Positions 24,901-35,926 of a stretch of DNA of 60,000 bases are shown here, in pieces. Source of the DNA: Symsagittifera roscoffensis (Eukaryota; Xenacoelomorpha; Acoela; Convolutidae); assembly GCF_963678635.1 (NCBI RefSeq), contig NC_087064.1, positions 51,294,684 to 51,354,683 on the forward strand, given 5' to 3'. The notes under the pieces are model-generated. The model was not told the origin of the DNA, searched no databases, and saw only the letters and a program-made list of their open reading frames with translations. Numbering within the stretch: position 1 is the first letter of the stretch; every line of letters starts with the position of its first letter. A program made the translations under genes and the position numbers.

Positions 24901-27900
24901 AAAACAAGGAGCTCGTTTATTTTTAATAGATTTAATTTTCTCTTTTAGGCCAGTGTGATGTCTGAAAGAGGAGACCCTCCCTCGGGCCAATCTTCAGTGG
25001 GTGGAGCCTCCACCTTCGGAGGCCATGAACTACCAAAAGATGTTAAGGTCTGAGCTCCCTCTCAATTATTTTATGATGTTTGTTCGGTGACCAATTTCAT
25101 AGGCCAATATATTTATACACACATGGATGTCACATATAATCCTGAAGTGAATACCTTTTTGTTCCGACCATTGAAAATGGGGAGGAACTTTGTATTCGGG
25201 TGTTTTCGTTTTTTTTTCACGCAAAATTAGGTACCATAAATAATCATCGGAATGGGTCGACTGATATATCATATTTAAGCCCTTTCAGTCGTGATTTGAA
25301 TGACATCAAAACATTTTGAAAAAGCTTCTCAGTGACGAGAAAAACCGGTTTGTAATTTTTGGTTTTTGGTCGATAAGTGAGCGTGCAGGCGTACAAAAGC
25401 TTATTTAAGCTTAATTAGTGTTTATTAAGTAAAGTTAGTTTTTGAGAGTTATTAGCGCCAATTTGGGACTCAAAAACTTCAAAAATTCATAAAATTACTG
25501 CAAAAATCTTTCTGAAATTCTTAATTGTTTTTTGAACGATTTTTATTCCGTTTTTGTAGTCATTTTTCTACAAAACTTTTTACAACTGGTCTAGTTAAGA
25601 GTAATGAACGTAGTGAGTACTCTTATAAAGGTTTTGCTGATTTTTTTCAGGAAAAAGTTTTATTTGGTTCACGCTCAATTTTGATTTTTTTGCGGCTTGA
25701 CTTGTGATTTCTTTTAAAGATCAGTGCATTTACTTTGCTAAAAGGAAGGCAGACTTCACTATCGAACAGCGAAAATGTAAAAGTCACGAAAAACGTTATT
25801 GACTTCTAATTTCGAAAATGGAAGTTAATTTTCAGATTTCCCAGCGAAATAAAAGTTTTTAACCTATTGATCCAGTTTTCTCAAATTGGGTTTCAAGAAA
25901 AAAGTGTCCATCATAAATCGTTCTACAATTTCAAAGAGCTTTAAAGCCATCCATTTTTTTTCTGCGAAATTCAAAAGCTTAAGATTTTTGAAAAAACAGG
26001 TCGGTTTTTTTTTCAGTTTCCTTACATTCATTACTCTTTTCCAACTGTAAGTTCTAAGTTTTTCGTTCAGACCTTTTTTTTATCACACCACGCAGAAAAA
26101 AAACGACACAAGTTTGAAAAAACTTTATTTTGTATTTTTGAATGACTAGTCGGAACATTCTGTGCTTCTTGTACAGTAACAGGCTATCTTTCTTAAGCTT
26201 TGCAATTGAATTAATTTTTGTGGTATGATATATTTTCATCCACTGAAAGCTAATCTACTAGTTTTCTCCAAATGCTAAAGCTTAAAATGGTCTTAGCAAT
26301 CTCGTTCCGAACATTTGTTAATTGTTGAGCATTAACAAATGCGTAGCTCAGATGAGGTATATGTTTATTTCAGTTTGGTAAATCTGTTGCAGGTCAGCTC
26401 CACACACATGTACGCTTGTCTGTCTCTCCTCTTCCTGCTCGACCTCGCCTTCCTCTCTCTCTACTCATACCTGGCGCCCCTCTCCCTCCAGAATGAGTTC
26501 CTGCCCATGCGCAATGTCACAGCAGACGGCGAAGTGAGAGTGAGGCCATACATCAGACACTGCAGATCCACTGACCACAACACCTGGACAGGTATAAAGA
26601 CCTTTCAATTTTTACAAGTGTCCATCAGTGGATTTAGATAGTTACATAATAACTTCTTTTCAGGACTGAACTTCGGCATAAAGGGTTTCCTCCTTCTATT
26701 GGGTGCTCTGTTTGCATACGATTCCCGAAATGTCCACTTGGATAATATGAATGACTCGCGACAAGTTGCCATGTCAGTCTATAACATTGTGGTGAGTTCA
26801 TCGGATAATTTTGAATTCGAAGAATAAATGTGAAGGAATAAGTGTTTTAAAAAGTTATATTAGATATTCGAGTTTGAAGCTCGCGAAATTCGAAGTTGGC
26901 TGGCTCAAACATTCAGCTTTTTTTAAGGAAGACACTACTTCGTGTTAATACATTTTAAAAGCGTCTGAAGAGAAAAATTTGAATATGAAAGCTTTAAAAA
27001 AGTAGGTAGTATTTGGCAACTTTGAAATTATGTCACTGATTTCTCACAAAGGAGATTGTTTTTAATTTAAACGTAGAGAGCCAAAAAAAGTGAATCTTTC
27101 AGACTTTATTTTGGACCACAGTTCCAGTGACGATGCTGATCAAGGCTCACCAGGACGCCTCCTACATCTTCTCAGCGCTCGCTACAATTCTCTCAGTCTT
27201 CGTCACTCAAGGCTTCATTTTTGGACCCAAACTCAGAGCCCTGATTGACGGAAGCAGAAACCCAAATGTAATTGAAGATGTGGCCAAGGAATCGAGTGTG
27301 AAGCACTTGGCTGTTGCGGGTGTTGAGCGGAATGGAAGTGGTAGTCTGCCAATGAAGAGAGAGTCGACTAAGAGGAGAAAGGCGGCCAATCGGAAGAGAG
27401 CGAATGAACTGGAGTTGTACCATGATTTGAATGAGGAAAATGAACGGATCAAGGAAGAAATTGCTGAGGTGAGAGGCTCATTTGTCTGTTAAGTTATATT
27501 TGAAGTTTTGAATAGTCATTGCATTATTTCGAGAATCTATTTTGGTGCAATGGAGATTTTATTCAATATGTTGGATTTTTACACTTAAGAAGCTAGTGTA
27601 TTAGTACGAACCTTCTTTTTTCTAACCTAAGAAAAATTTTTTACTGTTAGAGCTTCGCCTCTGTGTAAAATTTATTGTTCTAAGTTAGAGCCTGTATCTA
27701 CAGCGGAAAGGACTAACATACGAGCAAACATTTGTATTACAAATGGGCTAACATACGAGCAATATTACAATCGAGCGGATCTTGTTTTGTCAGCTTACTT
27801 TTCAAATCGTATAATTGTTTAATTTTGCTGTACGCGATTTACTTTTTAGAGTTTTAATTTACTTCTGCTGTTAGTAGTTTCTTGTTTTCGTATTTTTTTA

Positions 27901-30900
27901 AATATTTTTTCTGCTTAAAAACTTTATTCTGCACGAATGATGTCGGCTAATTGTTTATTGGCTCAGTGGGCTAATTTTGAGTCGTTGGAAGCGAAACAGT
28001 TTTTATGCTCACTTAATCTTAATAGCAATTATTGTTCAAGTTTTTTATGACAACATTTTTTCCGGCTTTTTCCCCTTGATTGATCTCGGCCTTTATTATA
28101 TCGGCTTGATGTCATCATATCATGTTTTCAAGGGAAAACTAATTCTATGCTCCCGCTGGATTGAAAAGTTTTCAGATAAAAATTGATGTTTTTTGGCGGC
28201 GTAATGGTTTTGTTCCAGTTGTTGTCAGCGTACTGGCCGGGTATTTTATTCCGGTAGTTTATTTTGGTAGATTTTTTATGTGTCTTTTTTAAATTTTCAT
28301 AAGGGTAAATATAGTTCATGGTTTGCAGCTTTTTATGCGATTTCTGTAAGAGAAGAAAAAAATGAAATTAAAAAGTGAACTTTTTTGGATGTTAAATTGT
28401 GATTTTTTTAAATCTAAAAGTGCGCGGATCTAGTTTGTTCTAATTTATTGTTTCGTTTTGAGATTGAGCTATTTTTTGAAATCGTTTCAAGTTGATGGCA
28501 TAGTGTATTGTTTTCGTATGTCACGAATTTAAAAAAAAAAAATTATATATATAAACTTTCAGCAATTTTTTTGCAATTATGACTTGACTGTTTTATGTAC
28601 GAGGATATGTGGCTAATATTGCACTAGATTCAGGAGTGTGGATCTCTCTGGCGAAAGTTTTGAAAAAAAAAGGAATTTCCGTGTTTTTTATTTGAAACTC
28701 ATTTTTTTGTTTTTTTGTTTGAATTTTTTTCAGTTTGATTTCAGGTTATAGCTAATTTTCTTCTTGATCTTTATTGGCTATTGCTTCTGTGGGACATGCA
28801 GTTTGGCCGCTTGCAAGATTTTAAGCAAAGTTTTTGACTACATTTAGGAACTTCTAGATCTCTGTTTTTTTTTTAACAAGTTCAGCAATTGTTTTTTATA
28901 TCCATTTTAATTGACTTTTTAGCCTCGATTTTTTCAACAGGTTTCACATCTCAGGTTTGGGACTTTTTTTCTTCTATTTTTGACATTTTTTGTATCGCAA
29001 GTGGCGCGAAGCTCAGTTTTTCCTCTGTGTAAAAAATTTTCCGTTTTTTTTCTGAAAGAAATTTTCTGCAGTGCAGAAATTATGGCCAAAGAATTCCCTT
29101 CTCGGCTTACAACAGATTTCGGAATTTTCTAAATGGCTGACCTAAAAGAAAATTGACAATTTGTTTCATAAAACTTCCTTCATGTGCACGCCATTGATGT
29201 TTTGATTTTTTTTTTGATAGAATCAGCATATACGCGGTATTGGCAAATAACAAACGCTTGCTCAGCTGCGCTAAGATTGTTATAGTCTAGTTTATTTTTA
29301 GCCTTGTTGTCTTGCTTTGAAGTTGGCTAACTTGTCGCGTTTCAAGTTGAATCTGCACTATAGAAATATACTGCCAAAGATGCCATTAAAGTTTTTTTAA
29401 ACAATACTGTTGACCTCCTTTAAACCTTGTGAGGGCCTTGAGAAATATAAACAATTGGGCTCAAGATAAGATAATTAGCCCTATTAATAAAAGTAATGAA
29501 GGCGCTCTTATATAGCTCTTGGTCGTGCTCATAGGTCTCGAGTACTTTTATATAGGTCTTGGTTTTTCTAGGAAAAAGTCTTAAAATTTGTTGAGGCTTG
29601 ATTTAGATTTTTCGGAATATAGGCTTTATTCGGTTTAACAACTTGTATGTTGGTTCTTAAGGGTTCATAAAAGTTTATACTTTTTTTGCGTCTCCGGCAC
29701 ATTGGTCTGAAGAATTCGAAAAAGCCTGGGAAGACAAAGGCACTGGGTTGGACTCTGATAAGACTTATTGTTTTTTCAATTGTGAAACATTCCATATCAA
29801 GAAGTTGTCGGCTTATTAGTCAGCTCATGTTTTGTCGGCTTAGTTATCAGAACGTAAATTTTTTTTGTTCTATGCAGGTTACATTCTAGTTGCTTTAGGC
29901 GTTTTGATTTTTCTGCTGTTTGTAGTTATAGCAACCTTGACTTCGTAATTTTTTTGTTTTTATTTATCATCTAAAAACTTTTCAAAAAATGATATCGACT
30001 TATACTTTATCGGCTTTAATGTCCTTATTTAAAGATACTTCAATGGAAGTATCAATTCTATGCGCACCTCTAGATTTAACAAAATGCTAAAAATCTTATT
30101 GAAATTATGAATTTCCATGACAATGGTGGTTTTTTTTTTTTCGTTTTTTTTCCTTCTCTTTTTTTTCCGCTTGATAGGATATATTTAATTAGCTCAATGG
30201 CCTCAAATGTCGTCTTTTGACAAGCAAAAAAGGATTGTAAATGCGTGTGGGTGTGTGTTTTGAGGGTGAGGGGGACTTAGTATTTTTTTATTAAGTTGAA
30301 GTGATTTTTTCGTTTTTTTTTTTCATTTTCCTTTTTTGGCCTAATAGGTTTCGGCCTATATTATATCGGCTTTGTGGCCTTATATTATTACATATGACGA
30401 GTAAATAAAGTTTTATGGGTGCGTGGGTTTTGACTTCATGGGGAATTTTTATAAGTCTCAAGGCTAGTTGATTTTTGTGTCTCAAATGGTTTAGAAAGTT
30501 GAACTTTTTTCAAAAAACAAGCCAGTTTTTTTTTGTTTACTTGCGGTCATTCACTTTTTCCAACTGTCTATTGACTATGTTTTTTGGTTCTCTCGCAAAA
30601 TCGGGCTCCACAAATGATCATCGGACTTGGTTGAGTGATGTATTTTAAAGCCCTTTCAGTCGTGATTCGAACTACATAAAAAATTTCAGTGTCGAGAAAA
30701 ACCGGCTTGAAAAATTTTAATTTTTAAAGCGAGTACAGCGAGGGAGCAAGCTTCATATAGAAGGGTAGTTTTTAAATCTTTTTCGGGCGAGTAAAGCGAC
30801 GGAGCAAGCTTATTATAGAAGGATAGTGGAAGTTTTGAAGTAAATAAGCCATGAATATTTTATTTAAGCCCTGAAAAATATTTTATTAGTTTTCAAAGAT

Positions 30901-31402
30901 TTTCAGAGCGCCATCTTGGCAATAAAAAACGTAGTCTTCCCTTCAATAGCCTAAAATGTAGATCCTTTCATCACACCACGCAAAAAAATGAAATTTTTTT
31001 CTTGTTTAAGATTATGGTCGGAACATTCTGTGCTACTTGCTTGGATTAAAATAGTTCAGCCTTGCGTGTTAAATAATCGATGCTGATGAAAAAAAGTTTG
31101 AAATTCCCACTAAGAGCCAAGTTAACACCATTTTTCCCTAAATTGTTTAAGGGGGAGGATGTTAAAGTGTTCCAACCAACAATGAAAAGAATAACTAGTG
31201 CTTGCATTGTGTGTTGTAGCTTGATGCTTACCTGATCCGTCTGCGTGACAAGTACGAGGAGCTTTCGAAGGAGAGACTGGAGAACACATTGAGGAAGAGA
31301 GTGCCACCTGGTCGAGTGCCAATCGAAGACGTCGACTTCTTCACGGAGTTTCTCTACATCGACGCGGAAGACGTCGACCAGATGAACGTCACCGAACTGT
31401 GA
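18935..31402 (+). CDS. GABBR1: GABA-B receptor subunit 1, 17 exons
   Basis: This is the GABA-binding subunit of a class C G-protein-coupled receptor, acting at the plasma membrane as a dimer with subunit 2. Exons: 18935-19216, 19731-19874, 20845-21015, 21377-21475, 21749-22009, 22436-22699, 22785-22845, 23030-23116, 23283-23439, 23752-23884, 24155-24364, 24687-24704, 24949-25047, 26393-26591, 26664-26791, 27103-27468 and 31220-31402. All phases join, giving about 953 residues. The chosen ATG opens a hydrophobic signal peptide (residues 1-21). The Venus-flytrap domain keeps all seven known ligand contacts, by my count W55, S125, S148, H165, Y244, W272 and E344. Seven membrane segments follow from about 479, then a heptad coiled coil (about 865-920) ending with an RKR triplet. 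There are no sushi domains. Intracellular loop 2 is greatly enlarged. Intron 4 is GC-AG; the rest are GT-AG. Confidence 0.95.
19270..19440 (-). repeat. Family C 5' fragment with inverted duplication, GABBR1 intron 1
   Basis: Reading on the minus strand, it carries TTGCATTCGGTTGTC, TACTTCTAATAATC and TTAAAGCCC as in other C copies. It then folds back on itself: 17-bp arms at 19300-19316 and 19320-19336 around a 3-bp spacer. Confidence 0.6.
22040..22262 (+). repeat. tRNA-like repeat in GABBR1 intron 5
   Basis: It is the same family as 17296-17520: CGTAGTGTATTACTACGAAC, then GTGGCTGAGTGGTTAG (A-box-like) and TCTAGGTCGCAGTTGTTCCG (decayed B box). It fills about half of the intron. Confidence 0.6.
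24403..24630 (+). repeat. Family B 5' part in GABBR1 intron 11
   Basis: It starts with AAGAGTCGATGAACATAGTG and the pairing ACTCTTA, then GGTTTGACTTCTGATC and AAGGGAAGGCAACC, all diagnostic of family B. It is truncated before the usual 3' hairpin. Confidence 0.65.
24687..24704 (+). other. GABBR1: 18-nt microexon of GABBR1
   Basis: Preceded by TTGTTACAG and followed by GTTAGT, these six in-frame codons read PEIQKK. They sit between exons 24155-24364 and 24949-25047, both phase 0, so inclusion or skipping leaves the frame intact. The insertion point is intracellular loop 2. It is inferred from splice sites and phase only; transcript evidence is needed, and the neighbouring exons also join without it. 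Confidence 0.55.
25166..26195 (+). mobile_element. Family C element split by family B, GABBR1 intron 13
   Basis: The left part (25166-25585) begins GTTCCGACCATTG and contains TTAAGCCCTTTCAGTCGTG. The right part (26051-26195) ends AGTCGGAACATTCTGTGC, then a hairpin and CTATCTTTC. A family B element occupies the middle. Together they make up most of this 1.3-kb intron. Confidence 0.75.
25586..26050 (+). mobile_element. Family B element nested in C
   Basis: It starts AAGAGTAATGAACGTAGTG with ACTCTTA pairing back to TAAGAGT, and runs through CTATTGATCCAGTTTTCTC and AAGAGCTTTAAAGCCATC. It ends TTCCAACTGTAAGTTC, a decayed form of the CCAACTGTCAGTTGG hairpin. There is no coding capacity. Confidence 0.75.
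27469..31219. other. GABBR1 intron 16, repeat-filled, 3.75 kb
   Basis: This is by far the longest intron of the gene. It contains a fragment of the tRNA-like repeat (27590), a family-F-like hairpin segment (28985), a family B 5' part (29469-29640), a repeat shared with 33420-34500 (29600-30180), a family B 3' end (30500-30575), a family C copy lacking its 5' end (30590-31040) and two tandem copies of a roughly 60-bp GCGAGTA-AGCGA-GGAGCAAGCTT unit (30724-30830). I saw no exon or antisense gene inside. Confidence 0.6.
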
Positions 31403-31598
31403 TTGGACGTTTTTCGCTGAAGTGCATGATTCTAACATACAGAAAGCAAAAGAATGTTGACCGTATACCAAAAAAAGCATTGGAGCCATAACAGTAGCAT
31501 ATGATAGATGTAAAGATGGAAAAACTAAAATCTGATGTGGAAATTTTTGATAACTGGAAAGAAAAAATGGGGTTGCGATTTGTTGGAGCTCCTATCTT

Positions 31599-31604
31599 AA
31601 TAAA
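31599..31604 (+). terminator. Polyadenylation signal AATAAA of GABBR1
   Basis: An exact AATAAA lies about 197 bp after the GABBR1 stop codon, just before a family B element begins. That gives a short 3' untranslated region. Confidence 0.5.
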
Positions 31605-31620
31605 TCAAGCTACGTGATAT

Positions 31621-32012
31621 AATTAAGAGTAATGAACGCAGTGAGTACTCTTATTTTGGTCTTGGTGGTTTTTTTATTTTTTTTTTCAGGAAATTGTTTT
31701 TAATTGATTTTTTCGCGGTTTGACTTGTGATTTCTTTTTAAGTTCAGTGCATTTTCGTCGTTAAAAGGAAGGCAAACGCCACTATTGGACAGCAAAAGTG
31801 TAAAAGTCACGAAAAACGTAATCGACTTCTTATTTCGAAAACGGAAATTAATAATCAGATTTCTCAGCGAAATAAAAGTTGTACCTATTGATCCAGTTTC
31901 CTGGGTTAATTTTAACACAAAAAAATGTCCATCATAAATTCAAAGAGCTTTAAGGCCATATATATTTTTTTCGATATTCATTACTCTTTTCCAACTGTCA
32001 GTTGGCTATTTT
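31621..32012 (+). mobile_element. Family B element
   Basis: It starts AAGAGTAATGAACGCAGTG with the partner ACTCTTA and ends CCAACTGTCAGTTGG. It lies directly downstream of the GABBR1 polyadenylation signal and has a small internal deletion. Confidence 0.8.
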
Positions 32013-32439
32013 TTGATTTTTCAAATTTATTTATCGATGCAGTTTGTAGAAGCTTTGGCTTGGTAGTCTAATGTTTTCTAAAGATTTAAAAATTGGCGCA
32101 TAAATTAATTATTAGGCAATTAAACAAATATAGCTTACTTTTGTGAACGAGCAAAACTTCCTAATGATAATTTTTCGCCATGTATATTCTTCATTATTTA
32201 GGACTATTAGAAGAGTGTAAATTATATAGATACGATGTTTTTGCTCATGTTTAGGTTAATACGAATTCAATTCGCTACCTTGTTTTGTGCCATTGTAGCT
32301 GTATGATAATTTATAGTTGAAAACTTAAAGCGATGCTATTTAAAAAAAATCAAGATGCATGAAAGCTGTGATATTTCAAAATATAATTTAATATTTTCGA
32401 ATCATTATCTTTTGGTAGTTAACAAAATTGTCGAATAAG

Positions 32440-32893
32440 ATTCGATGAACGTAGTGAAGACTCTTATATAGCGTGATGTTTTTTTTTCATTTTTTTTCAG
32501 GGAAAATTATTAAAATTGTTCACGATCAAATCTGAGTTTTCACGGTTTGAATTATATATTTTCTTAAACTCAGTTTTTTTCTTTCGTTAAAAGGAACATA
32601 AACTCCTTTATCGAACTGCAAAAGTGTGAAGTTCACGAAAAACGTTATCGACTTTAGTTTTGAAAGTAGATTTTTCGCACTTAAGTTTTTCAGTAGAATT
32701 TTCAGAATTCTTCAGTGGAATAAAAAATGTAACTATTTATCCAGTTTTCTCCAATTGGGTTAATTGTTCTTGAAATTCAAAGAGCTCTAAGGACATATAT
32801 TTGTTTCTTTCAAGTTGAAATTTTAAAAAATAATAATTTAATTTTTTTGTTTCTTTACAGTCATGGGCTCTTCCAACTGTCTGTGGGCTATGT
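32440..32893 (+). mobile_element. Family B element, diverged
   Basis: It begins GATTCGATGAACGTAGTG with ACTCTTA and ends TTCCAACTGTCTGTGG. It is more diverged than the copy just before it. Confidence 0.7.
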
Positions 32894-32899
32894 TTATAG

Positions 32900-33615
32900 C
32901 AGTCTGACCACGGGACAACTAACTGAAAGTGTACTGGGCTGACGAGAAGTGGTTTGAACATTACCACCGCGTCAATCGTGCCTAAGGACAACTCATGCTC
33001 TAAAAACAGTCGCACCCTATAAAAGCTTATGGTCATGTATAGAGTTTTTTTAATAACCTTTGAGTAGTTTTCAAGACGTTTTTTCTATATGATTTTGTTC
33101 GAAATGATAAATAATTTCGTTTTGAAAACTTATTTGCTTTGGTCCGCACTGACTTGTAAATTCACGTTGAAGCAGCTAATCAAAAAAATAAATACACAAA
33201 CGCAACTTATGCAAATTTACGTTGCCATCATGGCCGAATTTGATGGCAAAACTTATTAAAAAAAAACATTACAAGATATGTCCGCTTAATTAAAAGGCAG
33301 TTATAGTTGCCTAAGTAACTATTAGTCAAGCTTTCATGGATAAAATTAGTGCAATACTGTGCTTTTCGTCTCACTTCGTTTAATATATTAACTACTCTTG
33401 CGATTAACAAGCGTTATCAAATCGGAATATAGACTTTTTTCGGGTTAACAAGTTATTTAACATAACCAACTGTATCTTGGTTCATGATGAATTTAAATTT
33501 TCATGAATCTCCAGCACTTAACCTAGGTTTCAAAAATACGCCTGGGATGACTAAGTTTGTGGGTTTGAATCTGACCCGGAACTTTTTTTTCAAACTGGAA
33601 GTTTTCCTTTCCAAA
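32900..33615. other. Repeat-derived intergenic DNA
   Basis: No gene seen. From about 33420 the sequence resembles 29600 onward (CGGAATATAG, GGTTAACAAG, TGGTTCATGA), so it belongs to a further unnamed repeat family. Confidence 0.4.
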
Positions 33616-34505
33616 AATGGCCTATTGTTTGTCTGCTTATGTTTTGTTGGCTTAGTTGCCACATTGTAGATTTGATTTTTTATACGCAATTTCCAATGTA
33701 GTTGCTTCTAGTGCTCTGCGTCACTCCTACAATTTAAATTTTTACTCGTCTGGACCTCTGATATTTCTTAGATTTTGCAGTTTTTTTCGCTTAAACGTTT
33801 TATTCGACTTAAATGATTTCGGCTCATCATTTAGTGGCTAAAAGAACTAATTTAGGAAAGTTTTGAGGGAAAAATATCTTTAATGCTTCGTTCCGGATTG
33901 AACAAAATGTTCAAATTTCGAGAATAGAATTTATAGTGTACCTTTTTTGCCGTTGATGTGTTTCTGGACGTGTTTACCGCAAATAGAACATGATTCCAGA
34001 CAACATCTTTAATGTTTCTAAGTTGTGTTTTTTGAAGGTGTTCAAGTTTTTGGGAACAAAAATGGCCTATTGTTTGTCTGCTTATGTTTTGTTGGCTTAG
34101 TTGCCACATTGTAGATTTGATTTTTTATACGCAATTTCCAATGTAGTTGCTTCTAGTGCTCTGCGTCACTCCTGCAATTTAAATTTTTACTCGTCTGGAC
34201 CTCTGATATTTCTTAGATTTTGCAGTTTTTTTCGCTTAAACGTTTTATTCGACTTAAATGATTTCGGCTCATCATTTAGTGGCTAAAAGAACTAATTTAG
34301 GAAAATTTTGAGGGAAAAATATCTTTAATGCTTCGTTCCGGATTGAACAAAATGTTTAAATTTCGAGAATAGAATTTATAGTGTACCTTTTTTGCCGTTG
34401 ATGTGTTTCTGGACGTGTTTACCGCAAATAGAACATGATTCCAGACAACATCTTTAATGTTTCTAAGTTGTGTTTTTTGAAGGTGTTCAAGTTTTTGGGA
34501 ATTAG
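33616..34505 (+). repeat. Recent 445-bp tandem duplication
   Basis: Copy 1 is about 33616-34060 and copy 2 about 34061-34505. Both start ATGGCCTATTGTTTGTCTGC and run to GTTCAAGTTTTTGGGAA. I noticed only a handful of single-base differences, such as CCTACAATTT against CCTGCAATTT, so the duplication is young. The unit derives from the repeat family also found in GABBR1 intron 16. Confidence 0.9.
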
Positions 34506-34539
34506 TTTTTTTTTCAGCCAATTACAATCATACATTCGG

Positions 34540-35095
34540 CGTATGTGGCATAGAGGTAACACAGCTGCTTGAGACAGCAGAAGCTTGTGGCTCGAATCCG
34601 GCCGGTCCCTCTGTTTTGTTTGCAATATTGAGTCTAAGGATTTTTTCCGACTATCGCCCGTCTGTTTTTTTTCTCGGCTTTATCCCCGCAACCCACTTCT
34701 CTCGAAAATACAGCTTTCTTCAAAAATGCTCTAACACACGTGCTTGACGTCATGACCCGGGAATTCGATTCCAGTCGGGACTTGTTTTTTTTTGCAAACT
34801 GAAATGTATGTCAGTGCTTTAAGCAGTATGTCTGCTTATTTTTGCCAGTTCAGTTCCTGCAGAAAAGATTATTGAACGTTGGCTTCCTTCTAGCATTTCG
34901 AAATTTTCTTGTAAAGTTTTTTTTATCGTGCAGGTAACTTTGTTCCCGACCTTGTGGGATTTTTTGCTAATGTTATAATTTTTATGGCAAAACGTTTTTT
35001 GAAGGTTGTTTTTTGTTTTTCTTTTCATTTGATTTCAATTACGGTCTTTTATTTTTGTATCGCGAGTGGTGCGAAGCTCAGGTTTACCACAGTGT
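34540..35095 (+). repeat. Family F repeats with tRNA-like boxes
   Basis: The A-box match TGGCATAGAGG (near 34549) and the B-box-like GGCTCGAATCC (near 34592) have tRNA spacing, but the anticodon and T arms are imperfect. A second block at 34740-34940 (GGGAATTCGATTCCAGTCGG) matches 12060-12290, and the end at 35058 repeats GTATCGCGAGTGGTGCGAAG. It looks like a tRNA-derived composite repeat, not a functional tRNA. Confidence 0.55.
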
Positions 35096-35114
35096 TTATA
35101 GTTATATACCTAAT

Positions 35115-35460
35115 ATGGGTGTAGTGTCGTATTACGAATAGCACGTCTTCTACACAAGTAAGGCGTTGTAACATCTTTTGAATTTCTTTTTTGTTTAAGC
35201 AGAGCGTATTGTCATATTTCGTTGTGCGCTTTTTTGCAACCCAAGTCGCAATTGAAACTGCTCAAGTATTTTTTGGCAGTTTTGCAAAAATAATATTTAA
35301 TTTACTATCACGACAGCATTTTATCCTTAACTCTGATTCATTGTAGACCAGTGTTTGAAGAATGACATAAAGACATGGCGCAGATACTGGGACGTGTGAC
35401 TCTCAATTTCCAGGTTGGGGGATCGATTCATGCGTTCCAGGTTGAGTTGAGACAAGTCAT
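35115..35460 (+). repeat. tRNA-like repeat, third copy
   Basis: It shows the same order as 17296-17520: GTAGTGTCGTATTACGAA, a middle part AACCCAAGTCGCAATTG, then ATGGCGCAGATACTGGGAC and GGATCGATTC resembling pol III boxes. Confidence 0.5.
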
Positions 35461-35926
35461 TTGGTCGTTTCATTAGGATTTAAGACGTTAATCACATCCC
35501 TTTGAAGTTTACATTTGCGAAAAGGATTTAAAATACTTTTTTTCCAATAACTTTTAAATTGGCCAGGAAGTGCTGTCTGAGCATTCAGCGCTTTGCCTTG
35601 ATATACAAGCAGTCTTAATTAAACTTATAGTGAACTGGTTCACGAGCAGTAATTAACGAAACATTTAAAGGTCTTGAGATTTTTGGGAATTTTACAATTG
35701 GATTAGGTTTGCAAACGATGGCGGCTTGCGTGCAAGTACCTTGGAGCTACGGCTCGCCTCTTCGTGAAATGGTTTCCTATGTAACTGAGTAATTATTGTT
35801 CTGATAATTGTTGTTCCATAGATTTTCTCCTTTTTCGACTAATTTCGACTTAATTTCGAGCCAATTTTGAACGGAATTTTTAAAGCCACCTGGATGCCAG
35901 TGTGTAGCTGAAACTTAAAAATTATT

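Noticed and set aside
34541-34612. tRNA gene with A and B boxes
   Set aside because: The boxes are present, but the anticodon arm has a six-base loop and the T arm and acceptor stem do not pair well. It is part of a repeat found elsewhere.
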